Assembly: GCA_003259005.1 (NCBI GenBank)
Contig: QLII01000003.1
Location: 62,001-126,000, forward strand
Reading direction: 5' to 3'
Length of the DNA: 64,000 nt
Origin: Spirosoma telluris
GTDB lineage: Bacteria > Bacteroidota > Bacteroidia > Cytophagales > Spirosomataceae
Shown here: positions 27,935-37,245 of the stretch, piece after piece
Layout of the letters: each line of letters starts with the position of its first letter
Numbering within the stretch: position 1 is the stretch's first letter
Notes under the pieces: model-generated
Seen by the model: only the letters and a program-made list of their open reading frames with translations
Database searches by the model: none
Told to the model about the DNA's origin: nothing
Position numbers and translations under genes: made by a program

Positions 27935-28393
27935 TTATTCTTGCTTATAGTATGCTTCAGTTTGCTCCTTCAATAATCTGTCAATTTGATTAACTAATGG
28001 TTCTATTTGGTTGATTAGAAGCTTACTTTCTTGAACTTCATAATATAGTTTCCCTATGTGTTCTATACTGTTAATTCGTTTGGTTATCTGATTATAATTG
28101 TACTCAATTCTCTTTAATTCTTGCCGTATACTGTATAGTGTTTGCGTCAACTCTATTGTTTCTTCCTTTTGAAAAACTTTGTTTATGTTTCTTGTAGACT
28201 TGCGGTTATTTATGATTTCTCTCAGAAAATCTGATATTTTTCCTGCTCTTCCAATTCTCCAGTTTTCGTACTCCGTTTCAAATTCCTTATACTCCTTACT
28301 ATTTAAACGAGTTACTAGCCGATGATCTAATGCCTCATCTACCTCAATTTTCGGTCTTCCTCCTCTATTACGTTTCTCCTTCACATTTTCCAT
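27935..28393 (-). CDS. mobA: Relaxosome accessory protein, MobA-like
   Basis: The 152-residue protein has a basic N-terminus (KRNRGGRPKIEVDEALDHRL) followed by a probable ribbon-helix-helix (LVTRLNSKEYKEFETEYENW) and a long coiled-coil-like C-terminal half. This is the layout of plasmid mobilisation accessory proteins that bind oriT and load the relaxase. Its position directly before the relaxase gene and next to the non-coding region where oriT should lie supports this. Confidence 0.8.
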   Translation of the reverse strand: MENVKEKRNRGGRPKIEVDEALDHRLVTRLNSKEYKEFETEYENWRIGRAGKISDFLREIINNRKSTRNINKVFQKEETIELTQTLYSIRQELKRIEYNYNQITKRINSIEHIGKLYYEVQESKLLINQIEPLVNQIDRLLKEQTEAYYKQE

Positions 28394-28620
28394 AGCTCTT
28401 TCCTCCTACTTTCATAAGTGTCCATAATCTGTATTGTTCGCATACAAGATGATCCATAGTTGCTTTAGCACATGGGTTAGTTTTTTGGCACAAAAAACAC
28501 ATCTTGCTCTTTGTTACAAAACAAAGTAACCCTATCTATTATTTCAATTTAACTTTTTTAATTTATCTCTTTGCCTTATTAAACTAAAACTATCGTTATA
28601 GTTTGTTATTTCACTTTCCC
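28394..28620. other. Probable oriT region upstream of mobA
   Basis: This non-coding stretch lies between the relaxosome genes and the repeat-dense region. CTTTGTT (28509-28515), ACAA, AACAAAG (28520-28526) is a perfect 7-bp inverted repeat followed by GTAACCC, the type of structure found next to nick sites. The exact nick cannot be read from the sequence. Confidence 0.4.
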
Positions 28621-29292
28621 TATGAATCAATGCTTCAATGATTCATAGATTTAGTATAATGTTTGCCTTTTTTAACTTTCATTGGTTTGTCTGTTTTTAA
28701 TATTCAGATGGATTCAATGAATCATTCTATCATTGATACATTCCCTTTAATGATTGATGATTGGATTCTCTTTTATCACTATTTTATCTCAACGCATCAT
28801 TGATGCAATGAATCAATGAACCAAGTTACCTTTCGACCTGCCTTTTATCGGTCACCTTTCTATCTGACTCAATGCTTCATTGAATCAACGATGCATTGAG
28901 TCAGATTATCAAACAAACGAATGAATATACTTATTGAATCAGTGATGCATTGCTTCATTGATTTTATGATTCTATATATCATTAAATCAATGATATATAG
29001 ATATAATGCTAAAATTATTCAACGAAGCTGCTATGCAGAGATTCATTACATCAAATTATCAAAAAATAAATGCATCAGAAGATCATTGAATCAAAAGCTC
29101 TTTTTATCTTTGAAGCATAGTAAAGACGCGTATGTGTATCAAATATTCAATGAATCAAATTATCAATTACTCAATATAACAACGAAGCATATTTTAATTT
29201 AATCAATGCTGCATTGTGTAATCGATAAAAAGAATCAACGAACCAGTGATGTATTGAATCAAATTATCAACTAACCAAAGAATCAAAGATTC
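28621..29292. repeat. Repeat-dense AT-rich region before the parA-like gene (putative partition or operator site)
   Basis: Over about 670 bases the same words recur on both strands: ATTGAATCA, TGATGCATTG, CAATGAATCA, and TCAAATTATCAA (near 29050, 29155 and 29258, with a variant near 28900). GATTCAATGAATC at 28711-28723 is a 6-1-6 inverted repeat. The copies are irregular in spacing and direction, unlike CRISPR. Such a field directly in front of a ParA-type gene suggests a centromere-like site, or an operator for the DUF3408/ParA pair. I find no convincing gene in it; a 93-codon frame at 28921-29202 has repeat-driven composition. Confidence 0.65.
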
Positions 29293-30009
29293 ATGGCAAA
29301 ATTTATTTCATTCTGCTCACAAAAGGGTGGGGTAGGCAAGACCAGTATTACAGTACATGCTGCAACCTACTTAGCCCAAACGCTCAAACTACCAGTTACA
29401 ATATTTGATTGTGACTATCCTCAACACTCCCTGACGTCAATCAGGGACTCAGAAATTGAAAGGTTGAAATCCGATGAATCCTTTTTGAAAAGGGCCGAGA
29501 AATTATCTTCTCTACCGTATGAAATTATCCCTTCTCAGTTAGTTGACGCATTACCAAAACTTGATGAGTATGCCAATACGAATCGTATGGTATTTATTGA
29601 CATTCCAGGCACCTTGAATGTCAACGGGTTCGATGGCTTCGTAAAGCGGTTAGATGCAGCGATTCTATTATTAGAACCAGACCCAGTTTCTTTTGAATCT
29701 ACAATGCACACAGTACTAGCACTAGCCAATTTTCAGAATAAAAACGGGGGAATGGTGCCAACTTATTTGTTATGGAATAAATACAATGTGCATGAACGAG
29801 AAGAAAGGTATACTAATTTACAAGATGCAGCACTTAATTATTTAGAAACACTTAAAAAAGAAAGAAAACAACCGATTGACGTAAAGTTTATGGAATACCG
29901 GATACCATATTCGGTGTCCATTAAAGATTACAGATCAACACTACTGCCCCATAAAACAATCGAACCACTTGTAAGTGAGCTAATTGAGTCACTTGTTAAA
30001 GAACACTAA
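29293..30009 (+). CDS. traA: ParA-family ATPase, TraA-like
   Basis: The 238-residue protein has the deviant Walker A QKGGVGKTS near residues 10-18, FDCDYPQHS (switch region) and VFIDIPGTL (Walker B). There is no N-terminal HTH, so it belongs to the short ParA/Soj type. In Bacteroides conjugative elements a ParA homologue named TraA opens the transfer operon. The repeat-dense DNA in front also fits a partition ATPase, and a dual role cannot be excluded. It is 12 bases from the next gene. Confidence 0.88.
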   Translation: MAKFISFCSQKGGVGKTSITVHAATYLAQTLKLPVTIFDCDYPQHSLTSIRDSEIERLKSDESFLKRAEKLSSLPYEIIPSQLVDALPKLDEYANTNRMVFIDIPGTLNVNGFDGFVKRLDAAILLLEPDPVSFESTMHTVLALANFQNKNGGMVPTYLLWNKYNVHEREERYTNLQDAALNYLETLKKERKQPIDVKFMEYRIPYSVSIKDYRSTLLPHKTIEPLVSELIESLVKEH

Positions 30010-30021
30010 ACCTTACAAAAT

Positions 30022-30624
30022 ATGGCTAAGAAGAAAACCCAACCAACACCAGTTATTAAAACAACCCCCAGAATTCTTGACTGGTTGAATAATACTGGAA
30101 GTAGTCAAGGAATAGAAAATGTGGTAGATACTGCCCAAGAGGGTAGGGGAGAGGATGTTCCATCAGAGATAAAACTGAAGAATGTAGAAACAACAACGCC
30201 AAGCCAAGAAGTTAAAGAGTCAATTGAAGACGAAAATCTAAACAAGAATGAAAAGGAGCAACAAGGAGCACCAGAAAAGACTGATGATATAAAGGAAGCA
30301 CAAGAACAGATTCAACAAGCGCCACAGGCAACAAAAGCAACTAGTAATCAGAGGAAAAGGAGTGGATCAGGAAAATCATATATTGATCTTTTCTTTACAA
30401 AACCAGTTAAAGCTGAAGGAGAAGCAGAAAGCAAAACGATTGTCCGCATTTCAGAAGAAAGTCATTGGTTAATCGGTGTACTCCTCGAATCGGCTAAAAA
30501 ACAGGGGGTAACTCTGTCAATATCTGATATAATCGATAACCTAGTCAGGGATCATAGAGAGAAGTATCAGGTTGAAGTAGATGAATTTATAACTCAATGG
30601 AAGATCCGTAAACGAATAAACTAA
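30022..30624 (+). CDS. DUF3408-like protein, probable DNA-binding partner of the ParA protein
   Basis: The 200-residue protein has a long low-complexity, Glu/Gln/Lys-rich N-terminus (about 1-120) and a compact C-terminal domain from KTIVRISEESHWLIGVLLES to the end. That domain resembles DUF3408, a ribbon-helix-helix-like family encoded next to traA in Bacteroidota conjugative elements. Binding to the upstream repeats is inferred from location. It may act as the ParB-like or relaxosome-like factor. Confidence 0.7.
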   Translation: MAKKKTQPTPVIKTTPRILDWLNNTGSSQGIENVVDTAQEGRGEDVPSEIKLKNVETTTPSQEVKESIEDENLNKNEKEQQGAPEKTDDIKEAQEQIQQAPQATKATSNQRKRSGSGKSYIDLFFTKPVKAEGEAESKTIVRISEESHWLIGVLLESAKKQGVTLSISDIIDNLVRDHREKYQVEVDEFITQWKIRKRIN

Positions 30625-30636
30625 ACGAACAAACTA

Positions 30637-31443
30637 ATGGATACAATCTTGCTTATCATAGGGGTATTGGGATTAAGCATCTCTGGCTGGGTGCTTAGAG
30701 GTTATTTCCTAGAGATGCCTAAATCCTCACAACCTGAATCAAACATAGGACAGGATTTCGAGTCAGAGCAGGAAGAATCAAATCAATATGTAACAAAGGA
30801 AACCCATCAGCATGTCCTAAATCGCTTGGCTGAACTTGAACATAGTATCCAAAATACTAAGGTCTCAGAGACCGGTACTCTGCCAAAGAGTACCGGTACT
30901 GAACAGACTCCAACACCAATCAAAGTAGAAAACCAAACCGAAACCTCACAACCAGAAGAATCACTCCATTCGCAGAAATGGCAAGAGATCTATGCATTAC
31001 AAGAAGCCTTCAAAGCGGAGCGGGAGAAAGAAAAAAGTATTGATTATGAACGGGAGCAAATGCTTTTTGATATTTCGCAAGGGTATGCCAGCAATCAATC
31101 AGAGGTAGCAATAGACCAACAATTAATTGAGAATACGCTAGAGGAGGGGGAGGTTCTTGATGACTATCAAAAACGCATACAGAAGTTAGCGTCCTTAACA
31201 AATGAAATGCTAACCACACGCTTGGAGGTTGCCGACAGACAGCTAAGGGAACAAGGAGATCAATACCAGGCAACACTACTAGCAATCATTAAATCCTTAA
31301 TTAATCGAATCCCAGGGGATAGCAATGTAAAAAGCTTAATAGAGACCAGATTCGAAGCTGAGTCAGAGGCAACAGCCGGTCAAGAAAATGGCCCAAACAA
31401 AAGTATATTTCATGAAATGTTTTACAAAAACATCGGCCATTAG
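30637..31443 (+). CDS. Membrane-anchored coiled-coil protein of the transfer operon (TraD-like position)
   Basis: The 268-residue protein has one N-terminal membrane segment (ILLIIGVLGLSISGWVLRGY) followed by a polar, Gln/Glu-rich, largely helical body with likely coiled coils around 125-220. It is the third gene in the traA operon and ends before a terminator. I recognise no domain; its place corresponds to the poorly conserved traB-D genes of Bacteroides elements. Confidence 0.65.
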   Translation: MDTILLIIGVLGLSISGWVLRGYFLEMPKSSQPESNIGQDFESEQEESNQYVTKETHQHVLNRLAELEHSIQNTKVSETGTLPKSTGTEQTPTPIKVENQTETSQPEESLHSQKWQEIYALQEAFKAEREKEKSIDYEREQMLFDISQGYASNQSEVAIDQQLIENTLEEGEVLDDYQKRIQKLASLTNEMLTTRLEVADRQLREQGDQYQATLLAIIKSLINRIPGDSNVKSLIETRFEAESEATAGQENGPNKSIFHEMFYKNIGH

Positions 31444-31497
31444 AAAATTTCTCAAAAAAGTTGAAAAATTTTTTTTGGTGCTGAATGAAATTTAAGT

Positions 31498-31518
31498 GAG
31501 GACGATCCTCTTTTTTTT
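31498..31518 (+). terminator. Short terminator after the traA operon
   Basis: GAGGA (31498-31502), CGA, TCCTC (31506-31510), then eight T. The stem is short, but the T tract is strong and it lies between two operons. Confidence 0.65.
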
Positions 31519-31678
31519 GGGGACCAATGTGACTACTGGGCACATTTAATCATACCTAGCCATCTGATTCAGATACATCAAACACCTGTTCTTTTGCGTT
31601 ATTCGAGGTAAATAAGCTCAAGAGAGCCTAATTATTACGATTAACGCACGTTCATGTTAACCTTAAATTGTTTCAGCC
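31519..31678. other. Leader region of the traE operon
   Basis: These 160 bases separate the terminator from traE and must contain the promoter of the main transfer operon. I see no exact match to the Bacteroidota promoter consensus. Confidence 0.35.
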
Positions 31679-32011
31679 ATGAAAATATTAAGAGTACATG
31701 TGTTTGTAATCATTTCATTCGGTCTTATGCTCCTAATAGCCTCCCAAACACTGTATGCACAGGGTTTACAATCAGGCGCAATTGCGAAAGGGGTAGATAA
31801 AGCAACAACAGAGTTACAGGATGTTGGCAAGTCAGTTGGGGATCTAATGCTACCGCTTTGCTTGATCATGGGTTTTGTTGGCGGCATTCAATGCGCGAGT
31901 AAGTTTTTTAACAACGACCCAGACTTTAAAAAGGGAGTGATTAACTGGGGGGCCGCAATCATTTTTGCTGGGGTTGTAGGTCTAGTCTTAACATCTGCCT
32001 TTGGTAAATAG
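31679..32011 (+). CDS. traE: TraE (DUF4134), VirB2-like pilin subunit
   Basis: The 110-residue protein has a signal peptide, a short polar stretch and two membrane segments (LMLPLCLIMGFVGGIQCASK and WGAAIIFAGVVGLVLTSAF). This is the DUF4134/TraE family, the presumed pilin of Bacteroidota type IV systems. It is followed 9 bases later by the TraF-TraG gene. Confidence 0.9.
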   Translation: MKILRVHVFVIISFGLMLLIASQTLYAQGLQSGAIAKGVDKATTELQDVGKSVGDLMLPLCLIMGFVGGIQCASKFFNNDPDFKKGVINWGAAIIFAGVVGLVLTSAFGK

Positions 32012-32020
32012 GGTAGGGGT

Positions 32021-34879
32021 ATGAGCTACGACATTAATAAAGGGGCTGACCGCCCGCCACAGGTACGGGGGGTAATCGGAATGGATTACCTAACCCAACT
32101 CGTTAAGTGGATCATTGGGATTGTTATTGGAGGAGGAGTATCCGCAGTCGTTTTGCCCTTACCTGGATGGATAATTTTTATCACCTGTGGCATGGGTATC
32201 TATATCGTGTATATGGGATTGGTGAAACGATCGGCAAAGCAGGGGGCGGGAGGATACGAGCGTGCACAGGTACGTAAAAAGTTACCAGGGATACTAACTG
32301 TGCGTACAGATGCTGTATACCGGGCTTACGTAAGGAATCATAACAAAAACGATCTGGATATGACCTACACCGTTAATGAACTAGAAAAAGTCTTTCCTCT
32401 TGGCGCAGTCGAAGATCATTGCATCCTTTCAAAATGGGGTGACTTAACCGTTGTATTCGAGTTAACCTTACCCGAGATATTTACCCTAAACGCTCGCTAT
32501 GAAAACGGGGCGGAACTTGGCGATTATCGGGAGTTGGTCGAAACCTGGAACAAGGCCATAGGCGTCTTACCGGCTGGGTCTATTCTACATAAACAAGATT
32601 GGTTTGTAGTCGATAAATTTCAACCAAACGCCAACGAACTACCAGAAAGCTACCTAGATCGTTCATCAGAACTTCATTTCAATGAACGTCCATTCTTGCA
32701 TCACCAGTGTTTTTTGTATCTGACCTACTCCCAAGGTGAACGTACGCGCATCAATGCTCGCTTAACATCACTTCTCAAACCTCGAATTGTTCCCAAACGG
32801 GCACTCAGTCAAGCCGAAATCGAAAAGTTCATGGTGGCAGTACTCCAGTTAACATCCATACTGGAATCGTCGCGACTCATCAAATGCCGACGGTTAACTA
32901 ACGATGAGTTACAACCAGATCGAGATGCCCCATCAAGTCAGGCAGGGTTAATTGAACGATACATGACGTTATCACTTAATGATACGATTGTACCACTGAT
33001 GGACATGGATTTAACCTCTGAAGACGAGCTTCGAATAGGAGGTAAATACTCGAAATTCTTCACCATTTCGCAAGTGGACGACCTGCCAGACTCGATAAAC
33101 ACCAATGTACGAATAGGGGCTCTTTCTACGGAAAACTCCAACGTATCAGTGGGTTATGCAACGCCGATTGGCTTGATGCTAGACTGTGATCATATTTATA
33201 ATCAATACGTTTTTGTCGATGACAAGACGCTTATGACAGCCGATTTGGAGAAAAAAGCAGGGAATATGTTGGCTTTATCCAATTTCGACCGGGCGAATAC
33301 GGTCAATGCTGGACTAGTTAACAGTTTTCTAACAATGGCAGCGGAGAAATCGCTGACTCCAGTTCGCATCCATTCAAACATTCAGGTTTGGACCGATAAT
33401 AAACTTCGCTTACCAGAACTACGCAACAAGACAACGGCTGCTATTGCAAAAATGAACCTGAAACCGCGAGAAAATACGCGGGATGCGGCTTTTTTATTCT
33501 TTGCAGGCATACCTGGCAATGCTTCCGACTTACCTCGTGAAGATACGTTTACCCAGTTTATTCCACATGCTGCCTGTTTATTCAACCACGAGACGAACTA
33601 TTATTCTTCAGAATCAGCCCAGAATAGTGTTCGAGTGGTTGACCGACTTTCTGGCAGACCATTATGGGTAGACTTTTCCGATGAGCCTATGGCCAAAAAC
33701 TGGGTGACCAATCGGAATAAATTTATAATTGGACCTTCTGGATCAGGAAAAAGCTTTTTAACAAACCATTTATTACGAAGCTATCATACGCACGGAGCCC
33801 ACGAAGTCTTGGTAGATGTAGGCGATTCGTACCGAGGGCTCTGCGCGATGCTTGGCGGAAAGTATATCACGTACTCGATGGAGAAACCGATCCATTTCAA
33901 TCCATTCTTCATTGAGGGTCGGTTAATGCCTGATACCGAGAAATCAGAGGCACTTAAAAATTTGTTATTGACCCTATGGAAATCATCGGAAGAAAAAACC
34001 AACCGATCTGAATACAATGCTCTATCCTCAGCGGTAGCGGGTTATTTTACAAAACTTAATGCCGAACCAGGCATCTTCCCTTGCTTTGACACCTTCTATG
34101 AATTCATGCTGGCGGACTTCAAAGCCTACATTAAGCAAGAAGGAGTCAAAGATGACTATTTTGACTTTGACAATTTCATGTTCAACCTCAAACCCTATTA
34201 TAAGGGAGGTGAATTTGATTTTCTGCTTAACTCAAGGGAGAACCTCGATTTGCTACACGAACAGTTTATTGTCTTTGAGTTGGATAATGTAAAAGATCAT
34301 CCCATTCTCTTTCCGATTGTCACCATCATTGTTATGGATACCTTCATTTCAAAGATGAGAAAATTAGAAGGGGTACGGAAAATTATCCTCATTGAAGAAG
34401 CGTGGAAGGCTATCATGACGCCTAACATGGCTGGTTATATTAAATACCTCTACAAGACGGTCCGCAAGTTTGACGGAGAAGCCTGGATCGTGACCCAAGA
34501 AATACAGGATATTATCAATAATCCAATTGTACAGGATTCAATTGTGAATAATGCGGATTGTAAAATTCTGATGGATCAGCGCAAGTATGAAAACAAATTT
34601 TCCTTCGTCAAAGAGCTACTGGGGCTGACTGATAAAGAAAAAGACCTAGTCTTATCCATGAACCGGGACAATGATCCAAATCGGAAGTATAAAGAATTCT
34701 TCGTCTCATGGGGTGGCCAGCGGTTCCGCGTATATGGGTTAGAGGTATCTCGACCTGAATACTATGCCTATACTACGGAACAACGGGAAAAAATTCGAGT
34801 CACACGGAAAGTGCGGGCTAACGGTGGAAATTACGATCTAGCGCTCAAGGAAGTCGTTGCAGAAGAGTCAAACCAGTAA
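32021..34879 (+). CDS. traG: TraF-TraG fusion: DUF4133 membrane part plus VirB4-like ATPase
   Basis: The first about 95 residues (INKGADRPPQVRGVIGMDYL, two membrane segments, then a basic linker) match the TraF/DUF4133 pattern, which is normally a separate gene directly before traG. The remainder is TraG/VirB4: an N-terminal part with HCILSKWGDLTVVFELTLPE and SILHKQDWFVVD, Walker A FIIGPSGSGKS near residue 570 and Walker B IILIEEAWKAIM near 788. The total of 952 residues fits the sum of both. VirB4 ATPases power assembly of the channel. TraF is probably a VirB3 counterpart, and VirB3-VirB4 fusions are known in other type IV systems. Confidence 0.9.
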   Translation: MSYDINKGADRPPQVRGVIGMDYLTQLVKWIIGIVIGGGVSAVVLPLPGWIIFITCGMGIYIVYMGLVKRSAKQGAGGYERAQVRKKLPGILTVRTDAVYRAYVRNHNKNDLDMTYTVNELEKVFPLGAVEDHCILSKWGDLTVVFELTLPEIFTLNARYENGAELGDYRELVETWNKAIGVLPAGSILHKQDWFVVDKFQPNANELPESYLDRSSELHFNERPFLHHQCFLYLTYSQGERTRINARLTSLLKPRIVPKRALSQAEIEKFMVAVLQLTSILESSRLIKCRRLTNDELQPDRDAPSSQAGLIERYMTLSLNDTIVPLMDMDLTSEDELRIGGKYSKFFTISQVDDLPDSINTNVRIGALSTENSNVSVGYATPIGLMLDCDHIYNQYVFVDDKTLMTADLEKKAGNMLALSNFDRANTVNAGLVNSFLTMAAEKSLTPVRIHSNIQVWTDNKLRLPELRNKTTAAIAKMNLKPRENTRDAAFLFFAGIPGNASDLPREDTFTQFIPHAACLFNHETNYYSSESAQNSVRVVDRLSGRPLWVDFSDEPMAKNWVTNRNKFIIGPSGSGKSFLTNHLLRSYHTHGAHEVLVDVGDSYRGLCAMLGGKYITYSMEKPIHFNPFFIEGRLMPDTEKSEALKNLLLTLWKSSEEKTNRSEYNALSSAVAGYFTKLNAEPGIFPCFDTFYEFMLADFKAYIKQEGVKDDYFDFDNFMFNLKPYYKGGEFDFLLNSRENLDLLHEQFIVFELDNVKDHPILFPIVTIIVMDTFISKMRKLEGVRKIILIEEAWKAIMTPNMAGYIKYLYKTVRKFDGEAWIVTQEIQDIINNPIVQDSIVNNADCKILMDQRKYENKFSFVKELLGLTDKEKDLVLSMNRDNDPNRKYKEFFVSWGGQRFRVYGLEVSRPEYYAYTTEQREKIRVTRKVRANGGNYDLALKEVVAEESNQ

Positions 34880-34884
34880 AGTCT

Positions 34885-35865
34885 ATGCTACTAATGCGAA
34901 ACCGAGTCTGGCTACTAGCAATCACGCTATACTCAACTATAAGTATATCAGTAGTGATGGGTCAATCTACGGACACGACCACCACACCAGATTTGAGCAA
35001 ATACATGCCCATTGTGGATGTTCCATTAATCGGGAAAGCGACTGTTATTTTCCCAGGTCAGGCTCCAATGAAAGTCAGCAAAGATGATTTGGGGGACGTT
35101 ATAAGTAGTTACGTAGAAAACCTGTCTAACCAGTTATCCCCAGACAATGTGCTGGGTTCTATAACAGAAGATCTACGAGGCTATTTCTCTAGTATGAAAG
35201 ATGAGCTTTCGGACGAAGTTTCTGGTCTGATCGGAGAAGCCGAAGACCAGATAATGTCGGGCATAAAAGACACGATTGCTCAGTTGGCTTCTTCAATTGC
35301 AGATTTAGGCACGACACCTGCCAGTGAGGTAGAACGGCTAAAGAAAATGGTGGCGCAAGGCTATTCGGCCCAGCAGAAAATTACCTATCAAACACTGAAA
35401 GTCGATTACGCCTGGAAGAAATCACATACGACTCTCTCTCCAGAATTTTGTTCTTACTACAACGAGCTGAACATAAAAGGATTATTCGATGCCGTAAAGA
35501 CGCACGTACAAGATTTGAATAAGGTATTGAACCTACCTGTTTTTACAGCTCAAGAACGACAAGGATACACTTCCTTGATTAAAGCAGTAAGCAATACCCA
35601 GGATGTTGCCTCATCGGTAAATATCGTGTGTAATCTAGGTAGTAATGGAAAAGGTGTGACCGTTTCCTGGATGTCCCAAGGGGAACGTATGGATGTATTG
35701 GATCAATCGGCAACCGCTATTAAAAAGCGGTTGGAGGCCATCGGAAGTCTCCGTGATGAGTTACGGCGAATTTACGTCTACCGAATGGCTAAACAGCAAT
35801 CAGACGAATTCAAGCAAGGCAGTTTTCAAAAAAAATCAGGATTAAATCATGTCTATCCTAACTAA
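34885..35865 (+). CDS. Exported protein of the transfer operon, unknown (VirB5-like position)
   Basis: The 326-residue protein has a signal peptide (VWLLAITLYSTISISVVMGQ) and a helical body with heptad-like stretches. It overlaps the next gene by 17 bases. There are few cysteines and no recognised domain. Its place between traG and traJ is that of TraI in Bacteroides elements, or of VirB5 in others, so a periplasmic role in channel or pilus assembly is inferred. Confidence 0.65.
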   Translation: MLLMRNRVWLLAITLYSTISISVVMGQSTDTTTTPDLSKYMPIVDVPLIGKATVIFPGQAPMKVSKDDLGDVISSYVENLSNQLSPDNVLGSITEDLRGYFSSMKDELSDEVSGLIGEAEDQIMSGIKDTIAQLASSIADLGTTPASEVERLKKMVAQGYSAQQKITYQTLKVDYAWKKSHTTLSPEFCSYYNELNIKGLFDAVKTHVQDLNKVLNLPVFTAQERQGYTSLIKAVSNTQDVASSVNIVCNLGSNGKGVTVSWMSQGERMDVLDQSATAIKKRLEAIGSLRDELRRIYVYRMAKQQSDEFKQGSFQKKSGLNHVYPN

Positions 35866-36778
35866 GAATGCGCGAATAATTAGGCAGATTTTACTAGGTC
35901 TCCTGATACTACTACCGTTTTGGGGAAAAGCCCAGGAAGAATCAACGGATGTGTTAGGACCTGGGCAGCTTCAGGGTGGCATGCCTTCCGATCCAGCATT
36001 GCAGGCCGAGATCGATAAAGTTCTAGGCATGACCGAAAGTAAAATCAAACAGGGTATAGTTGACCCCGGTGTTGACCTTGCCAATCTGATGATCAATAAA
36101 GCCTTGGATGAAATGATTAAAGCCATCGCTGATGCCGTAGTACTGGCACCAGCTGCGGAAAAGATTATGTCGGCTTATCAGAAAACGAAAGATCAACGGT
36201 TGGTTAAGAAACTGGCGTCCTTACGTTCCGTCTGGAAGGATGGCCAAGAACGACTCAATAAGCTCAATTATCAGGATTTTAAGCTTCGCTTCGAGTGGGC
36301 CAAGCAGCATAATGAAGAGAATAAGGCAATCCAGGGATCATTGATAAAAGGCCTCGAAAGCCAACTGACAAAAGATATCTGGGGAACGCAGATTAACGCT
36401 ATCGATCAGACCTATGATAATGGGGGGCCAACATCTAAACTAATTAAAAAATACCTGGATCAAGGGCAGGATGATCTCGCGTTCTATAACCTGTCGATTA
36501 TAAACGGCAATTTAGGCTCAACAAGTTTGATAAAATCACGAAATAAGTTTAGTGCGTCTAAAGGTAAACCCGTTTTCCTATCACCTTACGAACGTCTAAA
36601 GCTTCAACAAAAATCGTTAGAAGAAGCTAAATCACGCCATGCCGATCTGGTAAATTATGGCCGCCGGGTTGCCGCTTCGGTAAACTATTACCGAATTGCG
36701 GAATCAGAACAGGCACTACGATCCATGCTCAGTAAACGAATTTCGTATCCATACCTAAACCAGTATACTCACAAATGA
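35849..36778 (+). CDS. Exported TraI-like protein of the transfer operon
   Basis: The 309-residue protein has a signal peptide (ILLGLLILLPFWGKAQ) and a helix-rich body. Its tail contains KPVFLSPYERLKLQQKSLEE, a pattern I associate with TraI-like proteins of Bacteroidota transfer loci. It shares the general layout of the preceding gene product, and the two may be diverged duplicates. It overlaps both neighbours by a few bases, so translation is coupled. Confidence 0.65.
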   Translation: MSILTKNARIIRQILLGLLILLPFWGKAQEESTDVLGPGQLQGGMPSDPALQAEIDKVLGMTESKIKQGIVDPGVDLANLMINKALDEMIKAIADAVVLAPAAEKIMSAYQKTKDQRLVKKLASLRSVWKDGQERLNKLNYQDFKLRFEWAKQHNEENKAIQGSLIKGLESQLTKDIWGTQINAIDQTYDNGGPTSKLIKKYLDQGQDDLAFYNLSIINGNLGSTSLIKSRNKFSASKGKPVFLSPYERLKLQQKSLEEAKSRHADLVNYGRRVAASVNYYRIAESEQALRSMLSKRISYPYLNQYTHK

Positions 36779-37245
36779 AACAGGCCCTTGTTCTTCTCGG
36801 CTTCCTAGCAGTTGCTTGCCAGGGAAAGCATGAACGATTCGTTCGTGAATCATCGGCTTTCCCAGCTGATTACATAGGAAAATGGCAAGCTATCTCCGAT
36901 ATGAATGGTCCCAAACGTCTAGTTGCAGGAATCACTATTCAACACTCTGGTGATTCACTGGTCTGGCACTATTTTTCTCAGATCGTAGATACAATAACGC
37001 ATCACACAATGCCCTGTGGTCCTGACATGGATTTTATGCCCATTCTGTGGGATGATTCATTAAACCTGGCTAAAGCGAATCATGGGGTAGGGCAGGGGTA
37101 CGGCTTTGACGATCTTCGATTGTTACAGGGTAATCAACTGCAAATGAATTCGTTTTCGTTAGCCTCGTATTGCAGAGGCCCTTTTGGTCTAAATAGCACC
37201 CAACTCATCTTTACTAAAGTCAATTCATTTCGTTATCAGCCATGA
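36775..37245 (+). CDS. Small lipoprotein in the transfer operon
   Basis: The 156-residue protein starts with a signal peptide and a lipobox-like LAVAC, so Cys15 is probably lipidated. The mature part (PADYIGKWQAISDMNGPK) looks like a small beta-barrel, lipocalin-like fold. It overlaps traJ by 4 bases. It could be an entry-exclusion or assembly lipoprotein; no family is recognised. Confidence 0.65.
   Translation: MKQALVLLGFLAVACQGKHERFVRESSAFPADYIGKWQAISDMNGPKRLVAGITIQHSGDSLVWHYFSQIVDTITHHTMPCGPDMDFMPILWDDSLNLAKANHGVGQGYGFDDLRLLQGNQLQMNSFSLASYCRGPFGLNSTQLIFTKVNSFRYQP

Noticed and set aside
28921..29202. A 93-codon plus-strand frame in the repeat-dense region
   Set aside because: Its composition follows the repeats (Ile, Asn, Ser, His), it has no recognisable fold, and stops are rare there only because of the repeated words.
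28621..29292. Possible CRISPR array
   Set aside because: The repeats are short, degenerate, in both directions and irregularly spaced; there are no unique spacers of constant length and no cas genes nearby.
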